Of a stretch of 64,000 nucleotides of DNA, positions 1 to 10,677 are shown piece after piece. The notes beneath the pieces were generated by a model that was given only the letters and a program-made list of their open reading frames with translations, was not told where the DNA came from and ran no database searches. The stretch comes from Paraescarpia echinospica (Eukaryota > Annelida > Polychaeta > Sabellida > Siboglinidae): assembly GCA_020002185.1 (NCBI GenBank), contig CM034537.1, positions 12,320,538 to 12,384,537 on the forward strand, written 5' to 3'. A program made the translations under genes and the position numbers. Each line of letters begins with the position of its first letter. Within the stretch, counting starts at the first letter, position 1.

Positions 1-518
1 TTTACACATGAAGACATAATCTGGCATAACTTGATAAGTCTTTGTAGCAGCACATTTGTACTTCCAGTGTATCATTGCAACATAACATACATATTACATA
101 CTGTGTGCCACATTTGAATGTTGTGCATGTAATATTTCCATGCAATCCATTTGCAACAGCCGTTTTCTTCATTTTCACTTTTTGAATTCTACCATGTTGC
201 ATGCTCCATAACTTCGCCAATTTTTGTAGCAGTCATATAATTTTTGAAACTGTGTAAAGCACCCTACAAAACCTTTATAAGGATGTAAGAAAACAATGTT
301 ACAATTTTTCTGACTTATCACTCATTTGGTCAGCCGGGGTCACGTATAGACGTATTAGTCCAAAGGACTTCAGGGCCACTTGGCCCATTTTTTTCTTTAT
401 GCATTATGCGTACTAATAAATGTATATGTTGAATAAATCATGTAGTTGTTGAAGCCATTATGTAAACCCATTCCTGACTCTGTACACACTATACTGTAGC
501 TTGACTGTACACCTAGAC

Positions 519-1344
519 CAGTAGTTCTCAAAAGTCTTTGTGTCATTATTGTTACAGTTTCAGGATGGAAATTCACCATAGCACCTGAATGTTGCTGGAG
601 TCCCAGAAGCTCTGTCTGAGCAGTATCATTATCATCAGGTGTAGGTGTGAGTGGGACACTGAATGGGCCACTTACTACTAGCCTATATGTTTGACTCAGT
701 GTTTCACAGAATTATCTTACAAACTCTGAGTTCTAATACTGTTTCCAGCATGACAAAGATACCCAAATAAATCTTGCGCCTCCAATTTTATGAATTATGG
801 TTTTTAATTTCTCAAAAAGAAATTTATTTTCAAAAATTTCCATTATAATTAAAAGTTCCTAGATTTGAGCAGCCGAACATATCAATGAGGCAGGTCAGTT
901 GTAATTCTCAACCATGTTCTGGCCAAGTTGAGAGAAGGTTCATTTTGTTTGTGATACCCGTAAAAGCTAGATTTCCTCTATGACGGCCTTTGTACTTGTC
1001 ACAATGTTAGCTAATCGACTTGTGTGTAGAATAGAAATATATCATGAACAGAGTTCGTGTCCAGTCACAAGTTCTTAAAACGGTGCAAATTGAGGGCATT
1101 TGTTTCCAGGGGATATCCTCTTTCCATACTCCCACCTTTCAGCTTCAAGATAGTATCCTTTGCAATAGAAATGTCAGTTTTTTAACACTTTTCTTCTCCA
1201 AAACATGGTTGATCATGCCTTACGCAAAAAGTACAATCAGCTGATCCCCAATTATACAATGCCAATACCATCAGAAGAGACCCCTGACATTTCCAAACGA
1301 CCCCTAGGCCCAGGGGGCTGTGACCCCCAGTTTGAGAACCACTG
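519..1344. mobile_element. hAT-like non-autonomous DNA transposon
   Basis: The terminal inverted repeats read CAGTAGTTCTCAAA at the left and TTTGAGAACCACTG at the right, the usual hAT-type ends. The flanking 8-mers acctagac (511-518) and gcctaggc (1345-1352) agree at 6 of 8 positions, which fits a decayed 8-bp target duplication. The interior is clearly related to the element at 57657-59150, for example the stretches near 610-680 and 58140-58200. On the minus strand those stretches resemble a decayed hAT transposase C-terminus, but no intact frame survives. Confidence 0.7.
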
Positions 1345-1503
1345 GCCTAGGCTATATGATAATTGTTATAGGATAATAATGCCAATATTATAGTATTATA
1401 AATCCCTTATTAGCCCGGTTTTGCCAAGCCCAAGGCATGGGCCTACAATTTTATCTGTAAGATTTTTCTAAATTTTCCTACAACCTTTGTTTTTTTGTTT
1501 ATA

Positions 1504-1857
1504 TTAAAACACCTTCACGTGCCATAACCAAACAACTATTATACGTAGTACATACTGGCTCATCTGTATCAAAGACGAACTGCGATCAAGATCGGTGATG
1601 ACAACTTGGCTAAGCTGAGTCCAGTAAACTGTGTAGATCATTCGTCTAGCCTTCAAATCATCCAGGAATGAAACGTGCGCTAAAGACGCTTTCGCGTCTA
1701 AACATGGACACGACGGAAGAGAAAGATTATCACAGTTGCGGTGAACACAATATAAGGAAAGGAAATCTGGTAAATCGTCGTTGCCATTGCGTACAAAGAC
1801 GAAGGTTGCCGTCGTATAGAGACGATAAAACTGCGACGACAACTCGTTCGCATGCAT
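1504..1857 (-). CDS. Hypothetical 117-residue ORF downstream of an NRF1-type site
   Basis: This minus-strand frame has an ATG at 1857 and a stop at 1504. I do not recognise the product. It begins MHANELSSQFYRLYTT, has several cysteines mid-protein, and ends in a hydrophobic stretch (YVLRIIVVWLWHVKVF) that could be a membrane segment. A palindromic CGCGCATGCGCG lies about 50 bases upstream, as at TATA-less promoters. The frame is open further upstream, so the start is uncertain. With no splice sites, repeats or homology to lean on, it may be a chance ORF. Confidence 0.2.
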   Translation of the reverse strand: MHANELSSQFYRLYTTATFVFVRNGNDDLPDFLSLYCVHRNCDNLSLPSCPCLDAKASLAHVSFLDDLKARRMIYTVYWTQLSQVVITDLDRSSSLIQMSQYVLRIIVVWLWHVKVF

Positions 1858-1907
1858 TTGATTGAATGGCGCAGGTTTACGGTCGATCACTAATATGACT
1901 TCATTTT

Positions 1908-1919
1908 CGCGCATGCGCG
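1908..1919. promoter_or_regulatory. Palindromic NRF1-type site
   Basis: CGCGCATGCGCG matches the NRF1 consensus YGCGCAYGCGCR on both strands. Such sites mark TATA-less, often bidirectional promoters. The nearest candidate gene is the minus-strand ORF at 1504-1857. Confidence 0.4.
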
Positions 1920-1967
1920 GAGCCTGCCAACCTCCTCTGAGTTGGAGGTATTCACTGACTCTAGGGG

Positions 1968-2190
1968 GTGCACTTAGAGGTTTTGGGATAGCCTCAAGGG
2001 GATGCTGATGGAGGATTTTGAAGACTTTAAAGGTGGGTGTAGTTGGAGGTTTTGTTGAGCAAAAAGGAGGGGGGGGTAGTTTGTGGGTTTTGGAGAATCT
2101 CGGGGGGTTGGGGGTTGGATGGATTTGGAAAGCCTGAAGACGAGTGAAGTTGGAAGTTTTGTTGAGCGTTATAGCGGGTGCAGTTGGAGG
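1968..2190 (+). repeat. G-rich degenerate minisatellite
   Basis: A unit close to GGGTGTAGTTGGAGGTTTTG followed by TTGAGC recurs near 2034, 2143 and 2175, with partial copies between. It borders the left edge of the duplicated 2.3-kb segment. Confidence 0.5.
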
Positions 2191-2279
2191 GTTTTGGTGA
2201 GCTTCACCCCTCTGAATATTCATCATGTTCCGACGCCTATGTACTTAATGGTCACTCAGGTTATGCACCAATTACGAAC

Positions 2280-2420
2280 GTCTGTGACGCCGGTGTACCG
2301 GTCTGGAAGGAGATTCCGGTGTACCGGTCTGGAAGGAGGTTCCTGTCTGAGAGTAAGTTCCGGTTCCGTTTTGCGTATTGCGCATGCTCGCGCAAGCGCA
2401 GTACATCAAATTCGACCAAC
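2280..2420 (+). promoter_or_regulatory. ETS/NRF1-type GC-rich promoter cassette, copy 1
   Basis: It contains repeated GTGTACCGGTCTGGAAGGAG, then AGTAAGTTCCGGTTCCG (ETS cores CCGGAA/TTCCGG), then TTGCGCATGCTCGCGCAAGC (NRF1-like). There is no TATA box nearby. The 51-codon ORF starts about 300 bases downstream on the same strand. The promoter role is inferred from motif content. Confidence 0.4.
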
Positions 2421-2560
2421 GGTGAGCAACATGACTTCAGGTGACCGATCAACTTTGACCCCGTGCCAGAAGTATGCGGCGAGTGAGTAACATCGCGGTG
2501 AGCAACGTGACCTCAGGTGACCGATCAACATTGACCCTTGCTCGACGCACTCGGCGACCG
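2420..2560 (+). repeat. Two-copy direct repeat within the cassette leader
   Basis: A unit of roughly 85 bases containing GGTGAGCAAC, then TCAGGTGACCGATCAAC, then TTGACCC occurs twice in a row. It is preserved in all three copies of the segment. The half-site-like AGGTGA/TTTGACC spacing could bind nuclear receptors, but that is speculation. Confidence 0.5.
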
Positions 2561-2726
2561 AGTTACATAATTAATCAAGTTTCGTTTGCTGTAGCGACCG
2601 TTACTCCACCGACCTATTTGCCCCCCTACGGTGCTGAACAGGATCGTACATCTGCGTGTGACTGCACTGTCTACAGGCACTTAGTTAGTATCAGGTGACA
2701 TATCTTTTGTTGAGAAAATAGCTGTG

Positions 2727-2882
2727 ATGCAGCGGGAGATATTTGGAGATGAGTACCGACGGTACATGGCATGCATAAGGCATTACCTGGTCACCAAAGA
2801 ACACTTGGTGTGTGAGAAGCGAATGCGCAATGCTGTCTTGAAAGCTACGCAGCATGGCAAGTATCAAGTAGAGGGTGAGTAG
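2727..2882 (+). CDS. Conserved 51-codon ORF ending at a splice donor, copy 1
   Basis: The ORF starts MQREIFGDEYRRYMACIRHY, is rich in Arg, Lys and Tyr, and ends QVEGE. A strong donor (GAGG|gtgagt) lies at 2874/2875, so it could be a first coding exon and not a complete small protein. The same ORF is kept open at 5042-5197 (+) and 13980-14135 (-), with only a few substitutions. I do not recognise the family and no downstream exon could be placed. It lies about 300 bases 3' of the promoter cassette, which supports a promoter plus first-exon arrangement. Confidence 0.4.
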   Translation: MQREIFGDEYRRYMACIRHYLVTKEHLVCEKRMRNAVLKATQHGKYQVEGE

Positions 2883-4300
2883 ACAGTCCAGCCCCAGGGC
2901 CAGGCTAATAGTCTGTAGCCTAGCGTATAGGATACTATGCCATAAGCCAGTCTATTAATATGGGTCTCTTAAATGATATAGGTGTCAGAATAGGGGCCTA
3001 TGTTTTTGAAAGAAGTATAATAATGAAACGATGGTTGGACGCAAGGACGTGGCTATTAACACAGCTGCTCTGCAGGCCCACCGTTTATTACATAGAATGG
3101 TTATTATTCTTATCTTTCTGTGGGTTGTACCTTTTGATTTCCTGAACCAGAAATAAATATTCCTTTGATAAAAAAAACTCATGACAGGCATTACAGGTTG
3201 GTGGCTATTTGTTGGCAAATATAAATAAAAATTGCACTCAACCTGAGATGTCAAATGGCTTCAGTCTTACACTTAGATGACCAAATGTACTGCTAGTTTG
3301 TGTCACATAAAATTTACATTCCTTGCCCATGGGAGGCAAACCTTAATACACTGGCCCTCACGATAAGTGCTACTTGAAATCGGTTAATTGTGAATTCTAG
3401 TTTGTGAATATTCTTTCAGCTGAAATTATTAACGCTGTTAAACAATCGTTTTACCTAAAACTGTTAGGCCTAGGGGCCTACCACTAAAATGTATACCAAC
3501 CTAAATACCAATGTATTTGACCATATATAGTGCAATTAATGAATGAAATAGATTAATAAATCATCGACAATCACTCGCTATCAGTATTGCATTTAGCACA
3601 GATACTTACATTGTTATTTTTACACACTGTATTTGTGTCTGAATAAAGTGATATTTCCTTTCTTAGAAGTAGACACAGTGACACACTAGCCTATTCACAG
3701 TGTCTGGGAATACTGTTACATTATAGTAAGGAATTTACTAATTAATTTTATCATACTGACTTGGTAGGCTTTGTAGTACTAAATTGTGTCAAGTGAATTG
3801 TGACATTCTCTACGTAGTCTGCTCTGGCCCTGATTACTAGAATTTAGACCCCTACTGCCCTAGGCTATGGCAGTGGCAGCATCAGGTAACTTGTGTTGGT
3901 CATTTCGTCCATCATTTATGTAGTAAGCTTTACCGATTAATTGTAACAAGTGAACAATACTATTTTGCAACAACTGCACATTTTGTAAATCGCCCTTATT
4001 AAGTTGTCTGTTTGTATTTTTTAATTGAAACTTGAAACATTGGTTTCCTTTTTAACACTGTTTATTTTAAATTAAGAGTAGATGCTAATGTCTCGGCATC
4101 TGTTGGTGGTTCAAATCCGTCAGGTAAATGCACAAACCTTTGTGCATAATTACCCCTGGCATGGGCTAATTGACCTATACATTGCATCTGCGAGTATAAT
4201 TATGTTGATATATAATTAAAATGACTTTCAATGATGCAACAGTTGAAGCATCAGATATAGTCCATTGAAAAAAGATCAAAACAACTGATTTACCCCAAAC

Positions 4301-4432
4301 CTTCCTTGTCCACCTGCCATCAAGAGTTAATTCTCTGGATGGCAATCTTGTTAAATATATATACTGTAATACATATATTTAACAAGACTGCCACCCAGAG
4401 AATTAACTCTAAATGGCAGGTGGACAAGGAAG
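4301..4432. repeat. Tail-to-tail CR1 3' ends forming a palindrome, copy 1
   Basis: Arms of about 60 bases (from 4301, and ending at 4432) are inverted copies containing CTTCCTTGTCCACCTGCCAT, AGAGTTAATTCTCTGG and CTTGTTAAATATA. These match the 3' terminus of the CR1 at 27283. The centre is AT-rich (near 4363-4372). The palindrome recurs near 6903-7034 and 12428-12562. Confidence 0.75.
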
Positions 4433-4599
4433 CCTTTTGAGAGCCCAACCCTTTTTATCCAACCCTTTTGCATCCTGCCCTTCTGAGGTGTGTCGATTTT
4501 TGAAGTTTTGGTGAGCTTCACCCCTCTGAATATTCATCATGTTCCGACGCCTATGTACTTAATGGTCACTCAGGTTATGCACCAATTACGAACGTCTGT

Positions 4600-4735
4600 G
4601 ACGCCGGTGTACCGGTCTGGAAGGAGGTTCCGGTGTACCGGTCTGGAAGGAGGTTCCTGTCTGAGAGTAAGTTCCGGTTCCGTTTTGCGTATTGCGCATG
4701 CTCGCGCAAGCGCAGTACATCAAATTCGACCAACG
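4600..4735 (+). promoter_or_regulatory. ETS/NRF1-type promoter cassette, copy 2
   Basis: Same motif order as the cassette at 2280-2420, with two GTGTACCGGTCTGGAAGGAG blocks, then TTCCGG cores and GCGCATGC. It precedes the 51-codon ORF at 5042. Confidence 0.4.
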
Positions 4736-5041
4736 GTGAGCAACATGACTTCAGGTGACCGATCAACTTTGACCCCGTGCCAGAAGTATGCGGCGAGTGA
4801 GTAACATCGCGGTGAGCAACGTGACCTCAGGTGACCGATCAACATTGACCCTTGCTCGACGCACTCGGCGACCGAGTTACATAATTAATCAAGTTTCGTT
4901 TGCTGTAGCGACCGTTACTCCACCGACCTATTTGCCCCCCCTACGGTGCTGAACAGGATCGTACATCTGCGTGTGACTGCACTGTCTACAGGCACTTAGT
5001 TAGTATCAGGTGATATATCTTTTGTTGAGAAAACAGCTGTG

Positions 5042-5197
5042 ATGCAGCGGGAGAAACTTGGAGATGAGTACCGACGGTACATGGCATGCATAAGGCATTA
5101 CCTGGTCACCAAAGGACACTTGGTGTGTGAGAAGCGAATGCGCAATGCTGTCTTGAAAGCTACGCAGCATGGCAAGTATCAAGTAGAGGGTGAGTAG
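5042..5197 (+). CDS. Conserved 51-codon ORF, copy 2
   Basis: Same ORF as at 2727, here starting MQREKLGDEYRRYMACIRHY and with Glu-to-Gly after VTK. The donor gtgagt is intact at 5190. The reading frame and donor are both preserved, so the copy has not obviously decayed. Confidence 0.4.
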   Translation: MQREKLGDEYRRYMACIRHYLVTKGHLVCEKRMRNAVLKATQHGKYQVEGE

Positions 5198-6902
5198 ACA
5201 GTCCAGCCCCAGGGCCAGGCTAATAGTCTGTAGCCTAGCGTATAGGATACTATGCCATAAGCCAGTCTATTAATATGGGTCTCTTAAATGATATATGTCA
5301 GAATATATGCCGCATATGCTGCAGTTGAAATTATATGTGGGTCCTCCTTAAATGATAATCATGTGATTTGAATAGGACCTTCAGTGATGACCAAATGTGC
5401 AGACATAGACAGCCCTGATGTGCTACTTGAACGAATTGGAATTCCGCCGGTTACGTGGGCCTATTAAAATGGCTTATTGCTCTGCATTTGGCCCACAACT
5501 ACTTCTACATTAGAATCAGGTCCTGTCTTAGATCTACAATCATTCCTGGTTTGCGAATAAAAAGCTTTCCAGTCCAGAAGGCCAGAGCGTAATAAATAAG
5601 CCAGTCTCCTTTGATAATGTGTCAAATATAAATATAATAATTGCAAGGACGTGGCTATTAACACAGCTGCTCTGCAGGCCCACCGTTTATTACATAGAAT
5701 GGTTATTATTCTTATCTTTCTGTGGGTTGTACCTTTTGATTTCCTGAACCAGAAATAAATATTCCTTTGATAAAAAAAACTCATGACAGGCATTACAGGT
5801 TGGTGGCTATTTGTTGGCAAATATAAATAAAAATTGCACTCAACCTGAGATGTCAAATGGCTTCAGTCTTACACTTAGATGACCAAATGTACTGCTAGTT
5901 TGTGTCACATAAAATTTACATTCCTTGCCCATGGGAGGCAAACCTTAATACACTGGCCCTCACGATAAGTGCTACTTGAAATCGGTTAATTGTGAATTCT
6001 AGTTTGTGAATATTCTTTCAGCTGAAATTATTAACGCTGTTAAACAATCGTTTTACCTAAAACTGTTAGGCCTAGGGGCCTACCACTAAAATGTATACCA
6101 ACCTAAATACCAATGTATTTGACCATATATAGTGCAATTAATGAATGAAATAGATTAATAAATCATCGACAATCACTCGCTATCAGTATTGCATTTAGCA
6201 CAGATACTTACATTGTTATTTTTACACACTGTATTTGTGTCTGAATAAAGTGATATTTCCTTTCTTAGAAGTAGACACAGTGACACACTAGCCTATTCAC
6301 AGTGTCTGGGAATACTGTTACATTATAGTAAGGAATTTACTAATTAATTTTATCATACTGACTTGGTAGGCTTTGTAGTACTAAATTGTGTCAAGTGAAT
6401 TGTGACATTCTCTACATAGTCTGCTCTGGCCCTGATTACTAGAATTTAGACCCCTACTGCCCTAGGCTATGGCAGTGGCAGCATCAGGTAACTTGTGTTG
6501 GTCATTTCGTCCATCATTTATGTAGTAAGCTTTACCGATTAATTGTAACAAGTGAACAATACTATTTTGCAACAACTGCACATTTTGTAAATCGCCCTTA
6601 TTAAGTTGTCTGTTTGTATTTTTTAATTGAAACTTGAAACATTGGTTTCCTTTTTAACACTGTTTATTTTAAATTAAGAGTAGATGCTAATGTCTCGGCA
6701 TCTGTTGGTGGTTCAAATCCGTCAGGTAAATGCACAAACCTTTGTGCATAATTACCCCTGGCATGGGCTTATTGACCTATACATTGCATCTGCGAGAATA
6801 ATTATGTTGATATATAATTAAAATGACTTTCAATTATGCAACAGTTGAAGCATCAGATATAGTCCATTGAAAAAAGATCAAAACAACTGATTTACCCCAA
6901 AC

Positions 6903-7034
6903 CTTCCTTGTCCACCTGCCATCAAGAGTTAATTCTCTGGGTGGCAATCTTGTTAAATATATATACTGTAATACATATATTTAACAAGACTGCCACCCAG
7001 AGAATTAACTCTAAATGGCAGGTGGACAAGGAAG
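6903..7034. repeat. Tail-to-tail CR1 3' ends, copy 2
   Basis: Same palindrome as at 4301-4432, within unit A2. Here the right arm continues without a break into CR1 3' sequence on the minus strand. Confidence 0.75.
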
Positions 7035-7430
7035 CCTTTTGAGAACCCAACCCTTTTTATCCAACCCTTTTGCATCCTGCCCTTCTGAGGTGTGTCGATT
7101 TTATTTACACATATTCACGCAGCTAACACCCACACAATCAGCAGCTAATCTTTTCTATTCATTTACATTCCTTTGTGAAAATTTGAACTTTCTTAATAAT
7201 ATAGGTCCCAGTACTGATCCCTGTGGTACCCCACTCAAAACTGATTTCCAGTTTGAATCCTCCCCATCGACTACTCTCCATTGTCTTCTGTCAATCAGCC
7301 TATTTTCTATCCAGTTAATTATACCATGTTCTGTGCCATGGGCCTTTAGTTTAAGTAGTAATCTTTGATGTGACACTTTGTCGAAAGCTTTCTGAAAATC
7401 TATGGAGATGATATGTATTGGTGATCTCTC
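7005..7430 (-). pseudogene. Internally deleted CR1 LINE 3' fragment
   Basis: In minus-strand sense it encodes part of a CR1 reverse transcriptase (around GVPQGSVLGPIL, DRRQWRVVDGE and PHQRLLLKLKAHG) fused directly to the ORF2 C-terminus (FSQRNVNE). Compared with the CR1 at 27283-31790, about 0.7 kb covering the YADD-equivalent and thumb region is missing (between positions matching 27513 and 28238). It is non-functional. Confidence 0.8.
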
Positions 7431-7783
7431 CCATATATAAATATATGGAGTATCTTGAAAAGAATGGGTATGCTGTCCTATTGTGGGGGTCGTATATTAA
7501 TTCCTAAAAGTTTGGTGCTCCAGGTTCAAGCTGTCTAAGATGAAAACTACCCACATGCATAATATGCAAGCTTGATTCTAAGTAAATGTTATGCCTCAGG
7601 TGATTTTCACAGGCCTGCTGTCATTAGATGTAAATTGTACATGCACACTAGTAGCAGCCAGTGACCCAACTGACATGAAAGCAATTAGTTAAGTTCAGGC
7701 AATTGTTTGCACAATCTCAAATCTCCAGCCAGGGACAGTCAGTGACTGAGCTGGGTGAACTGTGAATGTCCAGTGGGTGATCA

Positions 7784-8105
7784 GGTTCCGGAACCGGAAC
7801 TTACTCTCAGACCGGAACCTCCTTTCAGACCGGTACACCGGTATACTACCCACGGAAACAGGCTATCAGCATGCAGCCACAGTACCTACAGGTGTACCGG
7901 TCTGGAAGGAGGTTCCGGTCTGAGAGTAAGTTCCGGTTCCGTTTTGCGTATTGCACATGCGATTGTGCATGTCAAAGGTTAGCGCCTACTTTCGGCCCGC
8001 AGCTGTATGGTCTGGAAGGAGGTTCTGGTCTGAGAGTAAGTTCCGGTTCCGTTTTGCGTACACACAGTACATGTCAAAGGTTAGCGCCTATTTTTGGCCA
8101 GCTTA
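7784..8105. promoter_or_regulatory. Cluster of three promoter cassettes, one inverted
   Basis: An inverted cassette (7784-7835, with CCGGAACCGGAACTTACTC) faces a direct cassette at 7891-7965 across about 55 bases, so the pair can fold into a hairpin. A third direct copy follows at 8008-8065. The two direct copies share a trailing GTCAAAGGTTAGCGCCTA block at 7971 and 8074. No ORF with a credible start follows. Confidence 0.4.
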
Positions 8106-8369
8106 ACACGGCGTTTGCCGAAGCTATGCGTCACCCAGTTATATTATAGTTTACGTTAATGATACGGTTACTTTTGTAATTGTTAGTATACATAACAAAA
8201 CCTAATAATTAGCATAACTTCTAATTATTTATCAAACAATTTTGTTTTATTTTGATGTCATTGTCTCAGAGCGTTGTCGTTGTGTATCTTACGACTTCGT
8301 CACACAGAGCTGCAGTTTTCAGCGCTGTTTATACGCACCGCGGGTTTTGTGGTAAACACAAATCTCCGC

Positions 8370-9075
8370 ATTTTAAATGACACGACACATACTTATCTCC
8401 GTCAATTTGGCATGTATGAAGGTGAAATTGTGTGTGTAATCTATCAGGTCCATTGGGGGTGGTTCGTAGATTTAGATTTAAAAAAATACGTCGGGGGTGG
8501 GATCTTGGGAGGGGGTAACAATTTATAAATGACACATATCTCTGTTAATTTGAAATGTATGAAGCTGAAATGTTGTGTGTGCTCTAGCGTGTCCATTGGG
8601 GTAGTTTCTATATGTAGGTTTTTTTCTCGAAATTCATCCTCGGGGTGGGGGGTCTCGGGGGAGGTCAACATTTTAAAATGGCACTTATCTCAATCATTTT
8701 GTCATGTATGGAGTTGAACTTTTGTGTTTGATCTAGCAGGCTAATTGGGATAGTTTGTAAATCTAGATATTTAAAAAAAAATTCAAAATGTGGGGGTCAC
8801 AATTTTAAAATGGCACTTATCTGCACCAGTCATGCCTGTATGGGCAGACAATTTTATGTGATCTAGCGGACCCATTGAGATGGTTCGTAGTGTTATATAT
8901 ATATTTTTAATTTGTCCGGGGTGGCGGTCTGGGGTCACAATTTTAAAATGGCACTGATCTCCATCAGTTTTGGAAATATGGGGCTGACATTTTGTGTGCA
9001 GTCTAGAAGTCCCACTGAGGCGCTTCAAAATTCGTAGAGGGTGGGGATCTTGGGGTAACCATTTCCAAACAGTTT
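8370..9075 (+). repeat. Diverged minisatellite, about five units of 130-150 bases
   Basis: Each unit carries TTTTAAAATGGCACTTATCT, then CATGTATG, a TGTGTG..TCTAG block, CCATTGGG, and a G-rich GGGGTGGGGGTCT block ending in GGTCACAATTT. Successive units start near 8370, 8524, 8672, 8806 and 8940. They are strongly diverged, so this is an old array. Short ORFs here come from the repeat. Confidence 0.7.
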
Positions 9076-9079
9076 TTCC

Positions 9080-9840
9080 CAACGCAACTCCGGGTAACTC
9101 AACAATTCTTTAATAATACTTTTATGGAAATGGGTCATGCATTCACGACTTACATAAGTAAACATTTATTATCATGTCAAGTTGAATAATTATGTGTGAC
9201 ATAACAGTTCAAATAGTACTATTAAATAAAATACCAAAAATTATTTATTTACATTTACACAGATCAAAACTAGCCCTTTGTAGAATACTGTGATGTTTCA
9301 TCAGACAAGTGATCATTCCAATTAAAAAAAACAAAAACTATTGTTACAAATAATTATTAACTCGTAGATAATAATTAGCCTTTCTGGTCATACATATTTA
9401 CGTCACATTATGAGCAATCTAATGTAATGTAAATTAAACTATTTAAATCAACACTGGGCATTGTATATAAATATATAGATGTATTTATATGAAATCATTG
9501 TAGGTTACTGTTTCATAAACATTTGGCACTATTATACTGTACAGCCATTCTCGCAAAAAGTGTACTATTAACACTCAAAAATGAAAAGTTAGACACCAAA
9601 AATTCCTGTACAACTTTCCTTTTTTTGGACATTAATAGATACTGTTCTTACTTTACTGATGCTGTTCACTAATCGCTATGCTGGTATATAAATATGGTAT
9701 GCTTGATTGTGTAATTAATTGACACAAATACCATGTGATTTTTCCTAACTAAACGTTCTGTGCAATGCACATATACTGTGACACAACAACATATTTACAT
9801 AATACTGACATTTGTAATAACAGACAGTATCCAGCAAATA
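9080..9840. other. AT-rich stretch without recognisable features
   Basis: I found no open frame longer than about 60 codons, no repeat structure and no splice-flanked exon on either strand. Confidence 0.5.
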
Positions 9841-9938
9841 TATACAATATATATATATATATAATATATTATATATAGATATTATATACTATATTATATA
9901 TATATATATATATATTTATTATATATATATATATATAT
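9841..9938. repeat. (AT)n microsatellite
   Basis: A nearly pure TA run with a few TTA/ATTA interruptions. It lies directly 3' of the integrase-type exon at 9955-10148. Confidence 0.9.
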
Positions 9939-9954
9939 TATGTTAATCACTTAC

Positions 9955-10148
9955 GTAAGCTTTTACATCACCCTTCAGCACTTTCCAGTAGAAACACTGG
10001 GTAATTTTGTCCACAGGGTCATTGATGCCACTGTGGCCAGCATGGGGCTCAGAGTGGATCTGCCACAAGACCTTCTCCTCTTTTTCATCAGTGACAATCT
10101 TTTGGCAGATGTGTGTGTTTGGTGGAATGTACACTAGTCCTCCAGTTT
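9955..10148 (-). CDS. Exon encoding an integrase-type H2C2 zinc-binding domain
   Basis: This minus-strand exon is flanked by an acceptor (attgtag|AAACTGG) and a strong donor (GCTTAC|gtaagtgatt). It starts in phase 1, ends in phase 0 and encodes about 64 residues. The order IHSEPHAGHSG, then about 14 residues, then CFYWKVLKGDVKAYV matches the zinc-binding segment N-terminal to DDE integrase cores (H..H..YW...DV..YV). In that family two cysteines follow, here presumably in the next exon. I could not place neighbouring exons and no integrase core or LTRs were found. It may be part of a domesticated integrase gene (GIN1/KRBA2-like) or a stranded exon. Confidence 0.5.
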
Positions 10149-10677
10149 CTACAATTATTTAACATAATCATAAATAAAAAAGATGACACAAATATATTAT
10201 ATATAATGTTTGCCAAAAAATTCATAATTGTAAAAAGTATATGGAAAAAGTACATTATGTAGAGTAGGCAACTGACACTTTTACCACTGCATAATACATA
10301 TTATTATAATGCTATACAGTGACCAAATGTTAACATTGCCTCGCAATTCCTATTATATCATACACATTAACTATTTTTTTGACTCATTTCCAATAATAAC
10401 AAATCACATTCCAAAGGTTTACAACTCATGAACTAATGAAACCATTTAAACAACACTTGGTGGAACTGTTCTCTGCAGTGTAGATCACACATTTGCAATT
10501 GAAACATACATGCTGATTATGGTGAATGTATCATAAGATGATCAACTCACAATTTAGTCAAACAGTCACAAGATGGTAACCATGCATCAGTTATGAGCAA
10601 AATACACATATATAATGTAAATTATATTTATTCTAGCTATGCTACTCATTGTTCATAAAAATCATAATATAATGTAT
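10149..10677. other. AT-rich stretch without recognisable features
   Basis: This stretch lies upstream of the integrase-type exon on the minus strand. I looked for a preceding exon and found no convincing one. Confidence 0.4.

Larger units (their letters stand above)
2191..4500 (+). repeat. Segmental duplication unit A1 (first tandem copy)
   Basis: This 2.3-kb segment recurs in near-identical form at 4505-7102 with an offset of 2314 bases, and again inverted at 12.4-14.5 kb. It contains the promoter cassette, a 51-codon ORF, about 1.3 kb of unique-looking AT-rich DNA (3150-4260), a CR1 3'-end palindrome and a CR1 3' terminus. The A1/A2 junction lies at 4500-4505, inside a broken CR1 end. Copy 2 differs mainly by roughly 290 bases of replaced or inserted sequence at 5289-5645. 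Confidence 0.85.
4505..7102 (+). repeat. Segmental duplication unit A2 (second tandem copy)
   Basis: This is near-identical to 2191-4500, apart from about 290 extra bases at 5289-5645. Unlike unit A1 it continues into an internally deleted CR1 fragment. From 4603 onward it is also the left arm of the large inverted repeat. Confidence 0.85.
4603..7786 (+). repeat. Left arm of a long inverted repeat
   Basis: This arm is matched in reverse complement by 11675-14547. The outer end lies in a promoter cassette (GCCGGTGT) and the inner end in GTGATCAGGT. The spacer between arms is about 3.9 kb. The left arm is longer, mainly because of the 5289-5645 segment. Confidence 0.8.

Noticed and set aside
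2083..2698. 135- and 74-codon ORFs across the promoter cassette (also at 4490 and 14164)
   Set aside because: They repeat because the segment is duplicated; their codons follow GC-rich promoter motifs and tandem repeats, and there is no Kozak or splice support.
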